A stretch of DNA of 64,000 nt from Cupriavidus gilardii (lineage in GTDB: Bacteria > Pseudomonadota > Gammaproteobacteria > Burkholderiales > Burkholderiaceae), in contig NZ_JABTYE010000013.1 in the NCBI RefSeq assembly GCF_013314895.1, forward strand, positions 62,001 to 126,000, given 5' to 3'. This document shows, piece by piece, positions 1-10,426 of the stretch; positions within the stretch are counted from its first letter, which is position 1, and the number at the start of each line of letters is the position of its first letter. Position numbers and translations under genes: made by a program. The notes beneath the pieces were generated by a model. The model saw only the letters and a list, made by a program, of their open reading frames with translations, did no database searches and was not told where the DNA came from.

Positions 1-8
1 AGGAATCG

Positions 9-41
9 AAAAGGAAGGCAAAAGGAAGGCAAAAGGAAGGC
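9..41. repeat. 11-bp tandem repeat, 3 copies
   Basis: Three exact head-to-tail copies of an 11-base purine-rich unit (aaaaggaaggc) lie downstream of the minus-strand NfeD-like gene. The unit is not a multiple of three and no gene covers it. Function unknown; copy number could vary by slippage. Confidence 0.85.
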
Positions 42-118
42 AGCACGCCAAAGGCGGCATGGGCTCGCGGCGTGGCGTTGCCCCGCGCGCCGTGGCCCAA
101 CGCGACGTCGGCGACAGG

Positions 119-544
119 CTAGCGCGGCACCACGACGAGCGTATTACCGCGGACTTCGACGATGCGATAGCGGCCCGGCAGCGCCTCGCCGGGGCCGCCC
201 AGTTCGACCTGCCACTGCGCGCCGCGATACGGCACCCGTGCGCGCCGATCGGCGTCCCAGGCCGGCACATCGAGCTCCTGTCCGATATCGAGATTGACGT
301 TGGGATCGGTAGCGGCCGCCCCGCGCCGCGCGCGGCCATAGCGCGAGCGCCGCAGCGCCGCGAAGCCGATCAGCGCGATCACCGCCGCGACGCCGAACTG
401 CGCCGCGAGGGCGAGCCCCGACAGCGCGGCGATGCCGGCGGCCACCGCCGCCAGCGCGACGATCAGCAGATACAGCGTCAGGCTGGCCAGTTCCGCAATG
501 ACCAGCAGTACCGCAAGGCCGAACCAGATGTGGTAGTCCGCCAT
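119..544 (-). CDS. NfeD-like integral membrane protein
   Basis: This 141-residue protein has the short NfeD architecture. Two or three hydrophobic helices fill about residues 5-65. A soluble beta-rich OB-fold-like domain follows at about residues 80-141, rich in short beta strands (for example VPYRGAQW and RYRIVEVRGNTLVVV). Such NfeD proteins are usually partners of SPFH/stomatin-type membrane proteins encoded next to them and are thought to act in membrane protein quality control. A partner, if present, would lie to the left of the window, because transcription runs leftward. The ATG start at 544 gives the full first membrane helix. There is no sign of truncation. The family call rests on topology and C-terminal pattern, so the exact subfamily is uncertain. 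Confidence 0.8.
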   Translation of the reverse strand: MADYHIWFGLAVLLVIAELASLTLYLLIVALAAVAAGIAALSGLALAAQFGVAAVIALIGFAALRRSRYGRARRGAAATDPNVNLDIGQELDVPAWDADRRARVPYRGAQWQVELGGPGEALPGRYRIVEVRGNTLVVVPR

Positions 545-636
545 GGCGATTCACCCCTCGATATCGTTATTGCTTTCTAGTTTTCTTGCGGGGCACGGCC
601 CTGTGCATCGACCGCGGCCATGTCCCGCCCAAAGCG

Positions 637-670
637 AAAAACCCCCGCGGCACCGAAGCACCTGCGGGGG
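637..670 (-). terminator. Intrinsic terminator after ppsA
   Basis: Read on the minus strand, a GC-rich stem (cccccgc / gcggggg, 666-670 with 642-648) is followed by a run of five T residues (complement of 637-641). It sits about 65 bases past the ppsA stop codon and before the NfeD-like gene. Confidence 0.85.
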
Positions 671-734
671 CATGGCCGCGCCCTACCGAAGCAGGGCCCG
701 GCAGACGGCACCGAACCTGTTGTCGTCGCTCAAA

Positions 735-3119
<2,385 letters not shown>

Positions 3120-3420
3120 AAAAGCCTCAAAACAAAGTAGGAAACCTGTCGCTCACGCCGGAATGTGATTGGAGTTCTGCTACCGGGCGGATCGCTTTGC
3201 TAAACAATCCGGGGCGCGGATCGGCCGTGACCGGTGGGCCGTCGCGGCTGATCGGGTCGATGAAATCGGCGGAAAGCTGTCGAGCCATTTTGTCGACAAT
3301 CCCGCCTCGAATCGTCCCGCGCGTGGCGCGCCGTGCAATTGCTTAGCGAAAAGATCGCCGCTATTCTACCGTGCCGCACCGCACTTTCGCGTGCGGCAGG
3401 CCCCAAATAATTGTTCAGAC
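3120..3420. other. ppsA/ppsR divergent control region
   Basis: This 301-base gap holds the ppsR promoter (3339-3367), a 7-bp hairpin in the ppsR leader (3372-3378 with 3392-3398), and a 10-base perfect palindrome ttgtcgacaa at 3290-3299, near the middle, that could be an operator. I see no convincing sigma-70 promoter for ppsA. An open frame runs from 3169 into ppsR but has no start signal. Confidence 0.5.
3339..3367 (+). promoter_or_regulatory. Promoter of ppsR
   Basis: TTGCTT at 3339-3344 and TATTCT at 3362-3367 are separated by exactly 17 bases. Transcription would begin near 3374, giving a leader of about 45 bases that contains the hairpin at 3372-3398. Confidence 0.65.
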
Positions 3421-4272
3421 ATGGATTCCCCCGCCGCGCCGCGCGCCGACAAGCCCGCCGTCCGCACCGTATTTATCGTCTCGGACGGCACCGGGATCAC
3501 CGCCGAAACATTCAGCCATTCGATCCTGGCCCAGTTCGAGATGCGCTTTCGCAAGGTGCGAATGCCCTTTATCGATACGCCGGAAAAGGCGCATATGGCG
3601 GTCGGCAAGATCAATGAGGCCTTCTATGGCGAAGGCGTTCCGCCGATCGTCTTCACCACGCTGGTCAATGCCGAGTCGAACAAGGCGCTGCGCCGCGCCA
3701 AGGGCATGATTCTGGACATGTTCCAGACCTTTATCGAGCCGCTCGAAAAGGAATTGGGCCTGAAATCGACCCACGCGATCGGGCGCTTTCACCAGAATGC
3801 CGATACCGAGGCGTACAAGAACCGGATCGAGGCGATCAATTTCTCGCTGGCCCATGACGACGGCCAGTCCCACAAGAATCTGGCCGAGGCCGACGTGATC
3901 CTGGTGGGCGTGTCGCGCAGCGGCAAGACGCCGACCAGCCTGTATCTGGCGATGCAATATGGCCTGAAGGCGGCCAATTACCCGCTGATTCCCGACGATT
4001 TCGAGCGCGGCAAGCTGCCGTCGGCGCTGTACGATTTCAAGCCGAAAATTTTCGGCCTGTCGATCGATCCGCAGCGGCTGTCCGAGATCCGCAATGAGCG
4101 CCGGCCCGGCAGCAAATACGCGTCGCTGGAAAATTGCCGCTATGAGGTCAACGAAGCCGAGATCATGATGCGCCGCGAGGGGATCAAATGGCTGTCGTCG
4201 ACGCACAAGTCGATCGAGGAAATCGCCACCACGATCCTGCAGGAGATCAAGGTCGATCGGGACAACTATTGA
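3421..4272 (+). CDS. ppsR: PEP synthase regulatory kinase/pyrophosphorylase
   Basis: This DUF299-family bifunctional protein inactivates PEP synthase by ADP-dependent threonine phosphorylation and reactivates it by Pi-dependent dephosphorylation. The 283 residues start with the family N-terminal signature (FIVSDGTGITAE near residue 17) and contain the P-loop GVSRSGKT at residues 163-170. The conserved C-terminal part (RNERRPGSKYASLENCRYE) is also present. I chose the ATG at 3421 because the in-frame extension back to 3169 overlaps the promoter region, is not conserved-looking, and would make the protein far longer than the usual 270-280 residues. It is divergent from its substrate's gene, the usual betaproteobacterial arrangement. 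Confidence 0.97.
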   Translation: MDSPAAPRADKPAVRTVFIVSDGTGITAETFSHSILAQFEMRFRKVRMPFIDTPEKAHMAVGKINEAFYGEGVPPIVFTTLVNAESNKALRRAKGMILDMFQTFIEPLEKELGLKSTHAIGRFHQNADTEAYKNRIEAINFSLAHDDGQSHKNLAEADVILVGVSRSGKTPTSLYLAMQYGLKAANYPLIPDDFERGKLPSALYDFKPKIFGLSIDPQRLSEIRNERRPGSKYASLENCRYEVNEAEIMMRREGIKWLSSTHKSIEEIATTILQEIKVDRDNY

Positions 4273-4325
4273 GGGGGAGTTTTTCCCCTCTCTGGTGACT
4301 CCCTCTCCCGCCGTGCGGGAGAGGG
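4271..4325. terminator. Double hairpin after ppsR; includes a REP-like palindrome
   Basis: A 6-bp stem (gagggg 4271-4276 with cccctc 4285-4290) with a T-rich loop overlaps the ppsR stop. It is followed by a perfect 11-bp inverted repeat, ccctctcccgc 4301-4311 with gcgggagaggg 4315-4325. It separates two convergent genes and can act as a bidirectional terminator. The same palindrome core recurs near 61302-61321, so it is probably a dispersed element. Confidence 0.65.
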
Positions 4326-4384
4326 GAGCCCGGTGTCGCAGGGAAAACCGCACCGGGCACTAGTTTCAAGCCCTTTTACCGACC

Positions 4385-5176
4385 TTATTCCCGCCCTACC
4401 CCCCGCCGCTGCCGCACCGCCTCGAACAGGCACACCGCGGTGGCCGCGGCCACGTTCAGCGACTCCAGCCCGCCCGGCTGCGGAATGCCGACCGTCCGTT
4501 CGACCAGCGCCATCCACTGCGCGCTGACCCCTGCCCCTTCGTTGCCGACCACCCAGCCGACCGGCCCGCGCAGGTCGGTATCGAACAGCGCCGTGTCGGC
4601 GTGCGACGAGGTCGCGAGCAGCGGCACGGCCAGCCGCGGCGCCAGCATCTCGACGGTGCAGTGCTCGACGATATTCAGGTGGAAATTGGCGCCCATCGCC
4701 GCGCGCAGCGTCTTGGTCGACCAGGCGAAGGCGCTGCCGGTAGCGAGGAACGCGTGCCCGATACCGGCTGCCGCGGCGCTGCGCAGGATCGAGCCGACAT
4801 TCCCCGCGTCCTGCACGCCGTCCAGCACGATGCAGTCGGTGTCGATGCGCGCCGGCAGATGCCCTGCCGGGGTATCGATCACCAGCATCAGGTCGATGCC
4901 GTTGACCACGCCGGTAATCTGAGCGAACAGCGCGTCGGCCAGCACCACCACGCGCTGCTCGTCGATGCGGGCCAGCAGCGCGGCGACTTCGGGATGGCCC
5001 AGATGGCGCTCCGAGACCACGCAGCTGACGGGCTGCCCCAGGGCACCCAGATAGGCGTCGGCCAGATGCACGCCGTCGAGCACCGACTGGCCGGCCTTGC
5101 GCCGCTGATGGGTCGAGCCGGTCAGGGCCTTCAAATGCTTGAACAGCGCGTTGTCGCGCGAGCTGACGTGCTTCAC
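4385..5176 (-). CDS. SpoU/TrmH-family RNA 2'-O-ribose methyltransferase
   Basis: The protein has 263 residues. An N-terminal RNA-substrate-binding domain (about residues 5-85, beginning VSSRDNALFKHLKAL) precedes a SPOUT knot domain with all three SpoU motifs: DGVQDAGNVGSILRSAAAAG, VVGNEGAGVS, and IPQPGGLESLNVAAA near the C terminus. Such enzymes methylate ribose 2'-OH in rRNA or tRNA using SAM; the exact target (RlmB-type 23S rRNA or other) cannot be read from sequence alone. The start is GTG at 5176, 37 bases after the rnhB stop, so it is likely the distal gene of the lpx-rnhB transcript. It converges on ppsR. Confidence 0.92.
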   Translation of the reverse strand: MKHVSSRDNALFKHLKALTGSTHQRRKAGQSVLDGVHLADAYLGALGQPVSCVVSERHLGHPEVAALLARIDEQRVVVLADALFAQITGVVNGIDLMLVIDTPAGHLPARIDTDCIVLDGVQDAGNVGSILRSAAAAGIGHAFLATGSAFAWSTKTLRAAMGANFHLNIVEHCTVEMLAPRLAVPLLATSSHADTALFDTDLRGPVGWVVGNEGAGVSAQWMALVERTVGIPQPGGLESLNVAAATAVCLFEAVRQRRGVGRE

Positions 5177-5213
5177 GTTAATCCACGTTGTTCTACGTTA
5201 TGCCGCAAGGGGC

Positions 5214-6155
5214 CTAGGAAAGTGCCGGGCCGGGGTTGATTGCCGCGCCGACCGCTTCGTCGATCGCTTCGTCGATCGCTTCGAGCGCGTCGAATGCGTC
5301 GATGGTCTCGGCCAGCTCGTCCGGCGACGGCCGCGGCCCAAAGCCGTCGATATCGCCCACCGGCACGCCCACCGGCAGGATGGCGTCGGCGCCCAGCGGT
5401 CCGCGCAACAGCGCCTCGCGCACCGGCGCGAACGAGCGGCGGTGATGCGGCGTCGCGCCGAAGCGGGCCAGTGCCAGCAAGTGCTGCGGCGTGCCGTAGC
5501 CGACGTGGCTGTCGAAGCCGTACTCGGGATACTGCGCATGCAGCGCGACCAGTTCGCGATCGCGCGCGACCTTGGCCAGGATCGAGGCGGCGGAGATGGC
5601 CTGCACCGTGGCATCGCCCTTGATGACCGCCTCGACCGGATACGGCACGTGCGGGCAGCGGTTGCCATCGACCTGCACCAGGTCCGGCGCGATGCCGCAG
5701 GCCGCCAGGCCGTGCACCGCCCGCTGCATCGCCAGCATGGTCGCGTGCAGGATGTTCAGCGTGTCGATTTCCTCGACCGTGGCGAAGGCGATATGCCAGG
5801 CCATCGCGCGCGAGCAGATCTCGTCGAACAGCGCCTCGCGCCGGGCGGCGGTCAGGATCTTGGAGTCCGCAAGGCCCTCGATCGGCCGCGCTGGATCGAG
5901 CACCACCGCGGCGGCGAACACCGGGCCCGCCAGCGGACCGCGTCCGGCCTCGTCGACGCCGCACAGTCGCTGCGCCATCGCGGCCGCGGGCGACAGCGAC
6001 AGGTCCAGTTGCGCGTCGGCGGCGGCCGCCCTGGCGGCCTTGCCGGACCTCGTCGCCTTGGCCGCCGTGGCGGCCCTGGCGGGCGCACCGGCCTTGCCGG
6101 TCTTGCCGACCTGGGCGGTGCCGGTGCCGGGCGAGCGCGCAGGCAGCCGCGCCAT
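5214..6155 (-). CDS. rnhB: Ribonuclease HII
   Basis: RNase HII cleaves RNA in RNA-DNA hybrids, including single misincorporated ribonucleotides. The fold is clear: [16 protein letters not shown] carries catalytic D68 and E69, followed by LADSK, the third acid in VQVDGN, and the [21 protein letters not shown] helix. The ATG at 6155 overlaps the lpxB stop by one base (TGATG), which favours this start and translational coupling. It gives 313 residues with an unusual Ala/Lys/Thr-rich, probably disordered tail of about 59 residues; an internal start at M60 would give a typical-length enzyme. The C terminus also has an acidic extension with a small direct repeat (AIDEAIDEA). Location after lpxB is conserved in betaproteobacteria. 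Confidence 0.95.
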   Translation of the reverse strand: MARLPARSPGTGTAQVGKTGKAGAPARAATAAKATRSGKAARAAAADAQLDLSLSPAAAMAQRLCGVDEAGRGPLAGPVFAAAVVLDPARPIEGLADSKILTAARREALFDEICSRAMAWHIAFATVEEIDTLNILHATMLAMQRAVHGLAACGIAPDLVQVDGNRCPHVPYPVEAVIKGDATVQAISAASILAKVARDRELVALHAQYPEYGFDSHVGYGTPQHLLALARFGATPHHRRSFAPVREALLRGPLGADAILPVGVPVGDIDGFGPRPSPDELAETIDAFDALEAIDEAIDEAVGAAINPGPALS

Positions 6156-7381
6156 CAGCCGGCCCTCCGGCTGCGCAGCAGATCGACCACCACGTCGGCG
6201 GCGATATCGGCAGTATTGCGGCGCAGGGTCTGGTGCATCTGCGTAAAGTGCTCGTACAGGAAGGCGGTGTTGTCCTGGTCGTTCAGCTGCAGCAGCGTCT
6301 CGCGCGCCAGCGCCTCGGGCGTGGCGTCGTCCTGCAGCAGCTCGGGCACGACGAAGCGTCCCGACAGGATATTCGGCAGGCCGACATAGGGCAAATAGCC
6401 CTGACGCTTCATGATCTGCGCGGTGAGCCAGGGCACCTTGTACGAGATCACCATCGGCTTCTTGTACAACGCCGCTTCCAGCGTGGCGGTGCCGCTGGCG
6501 AGCAGCACCACGTCGGCCGCTTCCATCGCCAGATGGGACTGGCCGTCGACGATGGTCACGTCGAGGTCGGGATACTCGCTGGCATGCGATTCGATCACCG
6601 CCCGCAGCGACGCATTGGCGGCCGGCACCACGAAGGCCAGCGCGTTGTCCATCTGCCGCATCTGGTTCATCGCGGCAAAAAAGGTCGCACCCAGATGCCG
6701 AACCTCGGACTGCCGGCTGCCCGGCAGCACCGCGACCACGCGGCGCCCGGCGGGCAGACCGAGCCTCGCCCGTGCGCCGTCGACGTCGGGCACCATCGGG
6801 ATCACGTCGGCCAGCGGATGGCCCACATAGGTCGCCGCGATGCCGGCCTTGGCGTAGATCTCCGGCTCGAATGGAAACAGGCAAAGAATATGATCGACCG
6901 CACGCGCGATGGTGCGGATGCGCCCGCCCCGCCAGGCCCAGATCGATGGGCTGACGAAGTGCACCACCGGAATGCCGGCACGGCGCAGCGGCACTTCCAG
7001 CCCGAAGTTGAAATCGGGTGCGTCGACGCCGATGAAGCATAGCGGCGGATCGGCCAGCAGGCGGTCGCGGATCGCGCGGCGGGTGGCCAGAATCTCGCGC
7101 AGCGAGCCCAGCACCTCGACATAGCCGTTGACCGACAGCGTCTCCATCGGCCAGTGCGAGACGAAGCCCTGCGACATCATGCGTGCGCCGCCGATGCCCG
7201 AGTAGGACACCGCGTCGCCGAGCCGCGCACGCAGCCCCGCCAACAGCAGCGAGGCAAGCAGATCACCCGAGGCCTCGCCGGCCACCATTGCGATCTCGCC
7301 CCGCAATTGGGGCAGCGCCGACGACGCGGCGGCGGCTTGGGATTCCAGTACCGGGATCGGCTGCATTTTCGCGTCGGCCAT
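6155..7381 (-). CDS. lpxB: Lipid-A-disaccharide synthase
   Basis: LpxB joins lipid X and UDP-2,3-diacylglucosamine to form the lipid A disaccharide on the inner face of the inner membrane. The 408-residue GT19 protein has the N-terminal [18 protein letters not shown] motif, [18 protein letters not shown] and the central LPGSRQSEV motif. The ATG at 7381 lies 14 bases after the lpxA stop; a second ATG five codons later is also possible. The far longer in-frame opening to 7834 is only a read-through shadow across lpxA. Last lipid A gene of the lpxD-fabZ-lpxA-lpxB run, and coupled to rnhB by a one-base stop/start overlap. Confidence 0.97.
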   Translation of the reverse strand: MADAKMQPIPVLESQAAAASSALPQLRGEIAMVAGEASGDLLASLLLAGLRARLGDAVSYSGIGGARMMSQGFVSHWPMETLSVNGYVEVLGSLREILATRRAIRDRLLADPPLCFIGVDAPDFNFGLEVPLRRAGIPVVHFVSPSIWAWRGGRIRTIARAVDHILCLFPFEPEIYAKAGIAATYVGHPLADVIPMVPDVDGARARLGLPAGRRVVAVLPGSRQSEVRHLGATFFAAMNQMRQMDNALAFVVPAANASLRAVIESHASEYPDLDVTIVDGQSHLAMEAADVVLLASGTATLEAALYKKPMVISYKVPWLTAQIMKRQGYLPYVGLPNILSGRFVVPELLQDDATPEALARETLLQLNDQDNTAFLYEHFTQMHQTLRRNTADIAADVVVDLLRSRRAG

Positions 7382-7395
7382 GGCGACGCCGGGCT

Positions 7396-8199
7396 TCAGC
7401 GCACGATGCCGCGCTTGGTCGCGGCGATGAACTCGAGGAAGGCCCGCAGCGGCACAGCAGTGCTCGCATCGGCCTGGGTCAGCATCTGCCCGATCTCGGC
7501 CTGGGCCTCGTCGAAGCCAAGGTCCGACTTGTACAGCAGCTTGTAGGCCTGGCGCAGCGCGGCGATCTGGCCCGCATCGAAACCGCGGCGGCGCAACCCT
7601 TCGACGTTGATGCCGTGCGGCGTGGCCTTGTTGCCGTTCTTGTCGCTGGCCGCGATCACGAACGGCGGCACGTCCTGCACCAGCGCCGAGGCGCCGCCGA
7701 GCATCGCATGGTCGCCGATGCGCACGAACTGGTGCACCCCGCTCATGCCGCCGAGGATGGCCCAGTCGCCGACCTGCACATGGCCGGCGATCTGCGCATT
7801 GCTCGAGAACACCGTGTGATTGCCGACGCGGCAATCGTGCGCGATATGGACGTAGGCCATGATCCAGTTGTCGTTGCCGATGCTGGTCACGCCCTCGTCC
7901 TGCACCGTGCCGGTATGGATCGTGGTGAATTCGCGGATGCGGTTGCGGTCGCCGATCACCAGCCGGGTCGGCTCGTCGCGGTACTTCATGTCCTGCGGCG
8001 CGCCGCCGACCGAGGCGTACGGCCCGATGCGGTTGTCCTCGCCGACAGTGGTATGGCCTTCGATCGTGGTGTGCGAACCGATCACGGTACCGCTGCCGAT
8101 CCGCACATGGGGACCGACGATGGAAAACGGTCCGACGCTGACGTCGGCCGCCAGTTCGGCCTTCGGGTCGACCAGGGCGGTGGGATGGATTTGCGTCAT
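7396..8199 (-). CDS. lpxA: UDP-N-acetylglucosamine acyltransferase
   Basis: LpxA adds a 3-hydroxyacyl chain to UDP-GlcNAc, the first committed step of lipid A synthesis, in the cytoplasm. The 267 residues are the standard length. The N-terminal two thirds is a left-handed parallel beta helix of hexapeptide repeats (for example [16 protein letters not shown]). It ends with the [12 protein letters not shown] segment and the catalytic-histidine region [11 protein letters not shown]-terminal helical domain includes the [20 protein letters not shown] block. ATG at 8199, 96 bases after the fabZ stop. Confidence 0.98.
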   Translation of the reverse strand: MTQIHPTALVDPKAELAADVSVGPFSIVGPHVRIGSGTVIGSHTTIEGHTTVGEDNRIGPYASVGGAPQDMKYRDEPTRLVIGDRNRIREFTTIHTGTVQDEGVTSIGNDNWIMAYVHIAHDCRVGNHTVFSSNAQIAGHVQVGDWAILGGMSGVHQFVRIGDHAMLGGASALVQDVPPFVIAASDKNGNKATPHGINVEGLRRRGFDAGQIAALRQAYKLLYKSDLGFDEAQAEIGQMLTQADASTAVPLRAFLEFIAATKRGIVR

Positions 8200-8295
8200 G
8201 CGTGAAAGTCCTATCGATCTTGTTGTGGGCGGCGCGCCCGCGTTCGCGCTTACGTTCGCGGGCGCCGCGTCAAGACGGCGCCAGGCGCCGTGTCT

Positions 8296-8748
8296 TCAGG
8301 CGTCGGCCTGCTTGACGGTGCACATCAGTTCGGCCTCGCAGGCGATCTTGTCGTCGACCGTCGCGTGCGCCTTGAATTTCCAGATGCCCCGGATGTAGCG
8401 CTCGACCGAGACATGCATATGCAGCTGGTCGCCCGGATAGACCACCTGCTTGAAGCGGGCGCCGTCGATGCCGACGAAGTAGTACAGCGAGCCTTCCTTG
8501 CGCTCCATGTCGGCGCCGAAGGTCAGCAGGCCGGCCGACTGCGCCAGTGCTTCGAGGATCATCACGCCGGGCATCACGGGCGCGCCGGGGAAATGGCCCT
8601 GGAAGTACGGCTCGTTGATGGTGACGTTCTTCAGCGTCTTGATGCGCTTCTGCGGTTCGAATTCGAGCACGCGATCCACCAGCAGGATCGGATAGCGATG
8701 CGGCAACAGCTTCAGAATCTGGCGGATGTCGATGTCGGTGGCGGTCAT
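8296..8748 (-). CDS. fabZ: 3-hydroxyacyl-ACP dehydratase FabZ
   Basis: FabZ dehydrates beta-hydroxyacyl-ACP in fatty acid elongation and competes with the Lpx acyltransferases for the same 3-hydroxyacyl-ACP pool, which explains its place in the lipid A cluster. The 150-residue hotdog-fold protein carries catalytic H52 in [12 protein letters not shown] and E66 in ILEALAQ, plus the N-terminal [14 protein letters not shown] block. Its ATG overlaps the lpxD stop by four bases (ATGA), so translation is likely coupled. Confidence 0.98.
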   Translation of the reverse strand: MTATDIDIRQILKLLPHRYPILLVDRVLEFEPQKRIKTLKNVTINEPYFQGHFPGAPVMPGVMILEALAQSAGLLTFGADMERKEGSLYYFVGIDGARFKQVVYPGDQLHMHVSVERYIRGIWKFKAHATVDDKIACEAELMCTVKQADA

Positions 8749-9851
8749 GATGATTTCTCTTCCGTATTCTTTGTCGTGGCGTCCGGGGCCTGCCCGCGCA
8801 GGCGCTTTTCGAGCTGCACCACGCGTTCGCGCAGCTTCGACAGCCCGCGCACGATGGCGGCGTTGCGCTCCCAGTCGCCATGCGGCAGGAACGGGAACAC
8901 GCTGGTGAAGTGCTGACCCGGCTTCGTGATCGATTTGGTGATCGAGGTACCGCCCGACACCGTGGTGCGATCGGCGACCTGCAGATGGCCGGCGAAATTG
9001 GCCGAACCGCCGATCACGCAGAAGCGGCCCACCTTGGTGCTGCCGGCGATCGCGGCGCAGCCGGCGATCACGGTGTGGGCGCCGACGCGCACGTTATGCG
9101 CGATCTGGACCTGATTGTCGATCTTGCAGCCGTCCTCGATCACGGTATCGCCCATCGCGCCGCGATCGATCGCGGTGTTGGCGCCGATCTCGACATCGTT
9201 GCCGAGCACCGCGCGGCCGGTCTGCGGAATCTTGACGTATTCAACGCCGTCCGGGCGGATGTCCGGCGCAAAACCGAAACCGTCGGCACCGATTACCGCG
9301 CCGCTGTGCACGATGCACCGCTGCCCGACTACGCAAGCATGGTAGATCGACACATTGGCGTATAGCAGCGTATCGTCGCCGATCTGCGCGCCCGCGCCGA
9401 TATAGGTGTTGGCCAGCACGCGCACGCGCTCGCCGAGCCGGGCGCCGGCTTCGATCACGACATTGGGGCCGATATAGCAGGAGGTGGGCACCACCGCGCC
9501 GTCGGCGACGCTGGCGCGCGGGTCGATGCCGGTGCGGGGGTCGTGGTTGGCGGCACGATCGAACTGCTGCGCGATGCGGGCGAAGCAGACGTAGGGGTTG
9601 CGCGCGACCAGCCAGTTGCGGCCGTCGGCACGGCCCTGCTCGCGAATGCGCTCGAGGTCGGCCGGCGAGACGATCACCGCGGCGGCCGAGGACGTCAGCG
9701 CCTGCGGCAGGTACAGCGGATTGGACAGGAAGGACAGCTGCCCTTCCCCGGCCTGATCGAGCGGCGCGAGGCCGCGCACGGCCAGCGTGGGATCACCCAC
9801 AACTTGCGCGCCGGTGTCCGTGGCGAGCTGACCCAGTGTGGGTGTCTTCAT
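8745..9851 (-). CDS. lpxD: UDP-3-O-(3-hydroxyacyl)glucosamine N-acyltransferase
   Basis: LpxD adds the second, N-linked hydroxyacyl chain in the lipid A pathway. The 368 residues show an N-terminal uridine-binding domain ([30 protein letters not shown]), then a beta-helix of hexapeptide repeats with the catalytic histidine in QIAHNVRVG, and a C-terminal helical tail with [16 protein letters not shown]. It lies 34 bases after ompH and overlaps fabZ by four bases. Confidence 0.98.
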   Translation of the reverse strand: MKTPTLGQLATDTGAQVVGDPTLAVRGLAPLDQAGEGQLSFLSNPLYLPQALTSSAAAVIVSPADLERIREQGRADGRNWLVARNPYVCFARIAQQFDRAANHDPRTGIDPRASVADGAVVPTSCYIGPNVVIEAGARLGERVRVLANTYIGAGAQIGDDTLLYANVSIYHACVVGQRCIVHSGAVIGADGFGFAPDIRPDGVEYVKIPQTGRAVLGNDVEIGANTAIDRGAMGDTVIEDGCKIDNQVQIAHNVRVGAHTVIAGCAAIAGSTKVGRFCVIGGSANFAGHLQVADRTTVSGGTSITKSITKPGQHFTSVFPFLPHGDWERNAAIVRGLSKLRERVVQLEKRLRGQAPDATTKNTEEKSS

Positions 9852-9885
9852 CGCGGTACTTCCTGAAACGACGAACGCGGACGGC

Positions 9886-10413
9886 TTACTTGCCGCCGGC
9901 GTTCAGGGCCTTCATCACATCGTCGGTGATGTCGATGCGCGGATTGACGTAGACGGCTTCCTGCACGATCAGGTCGTACTTGCGCTGCTCCGCCAGTTGC
10001 CGGATCACCCGGTTGGCGCGCTCGAGCACCTGCGCCAGTTCCTCGTTGCGGCGCTGGTTCAGATCCTCGCGGAACTCGCGCTGCTTGCGCTGGAATTCGC
10101 GGTCCAGATCGGCCAGCTCGCGCTGACGGCGCTGACGGTCGGCATCGGCCAGCACGGCGGTGTCCTTGTCCAGCCGGTCGGCCATGCCCTTGATCTTCTG
10201 GGCCATGTCCTGCAGCTCGCGGTCGCGCTTGGAGAACTCCTGCTCCAGCTTGACCTGGGCCTGCTTGGCCGGCTGCGAATCGCGCAGGATGCGCTCGGAA
10301 TTGACGGCGGCAATGCGGGTTTCCTGCGCGCTGGCGGGGGCGGCCACCGCCAGTGCGGCCGCCGCTCCGGCCGCGACGGCGAAGGACTGGATGATGCGGG
10401 TTGTATTTTTCAT
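9886..10413 (-). CDS. ompH: OmpH/Skp-family periplasmic chaperone
   Basis: This Skp-type chaperone holds unfolded outer-membrane proteins in the periplasm on their way to the BAM complex. The 175-residue precursor has a typical signal peptide with likely cleavage after ASA near residue 29 (ASA-QE). A mature beta segment (RIAAVNSERIL) is followed by long charged coiled-coil arms (about residues 55-145), and a return strand (YDLIVQEAVYVNPRIDIT). AGAGG lies seven bases before the ATG at 10413. It sits 13 bases after bamA, the usual functional pairing. Confidence 0.95.
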   Translation of the reverse strand: MKNTTRIIQSFAVAAGAAAALAVAAPASAQETRIAAVNSERILRDSQPAKQAQVKLEQEFSKRDRELQDMAQKIKGMADRLDKDTAVLADADRQRRQRELADLDREFQRKQREFREDLNQRRNEELAQVLERANRVIRQLAEQRKYDLIVQEAVYVNPRIDITDDVMKALNAGGK

Positions 10414-10426
10414 GAATCGACCTCTG

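Noticed and set aside
3169-3420. N-terminal extension of PpsR
   Set aside because: It overlaps the ppsR promoter and leader hairpin, has no ribosome site, and would exceed the family length.
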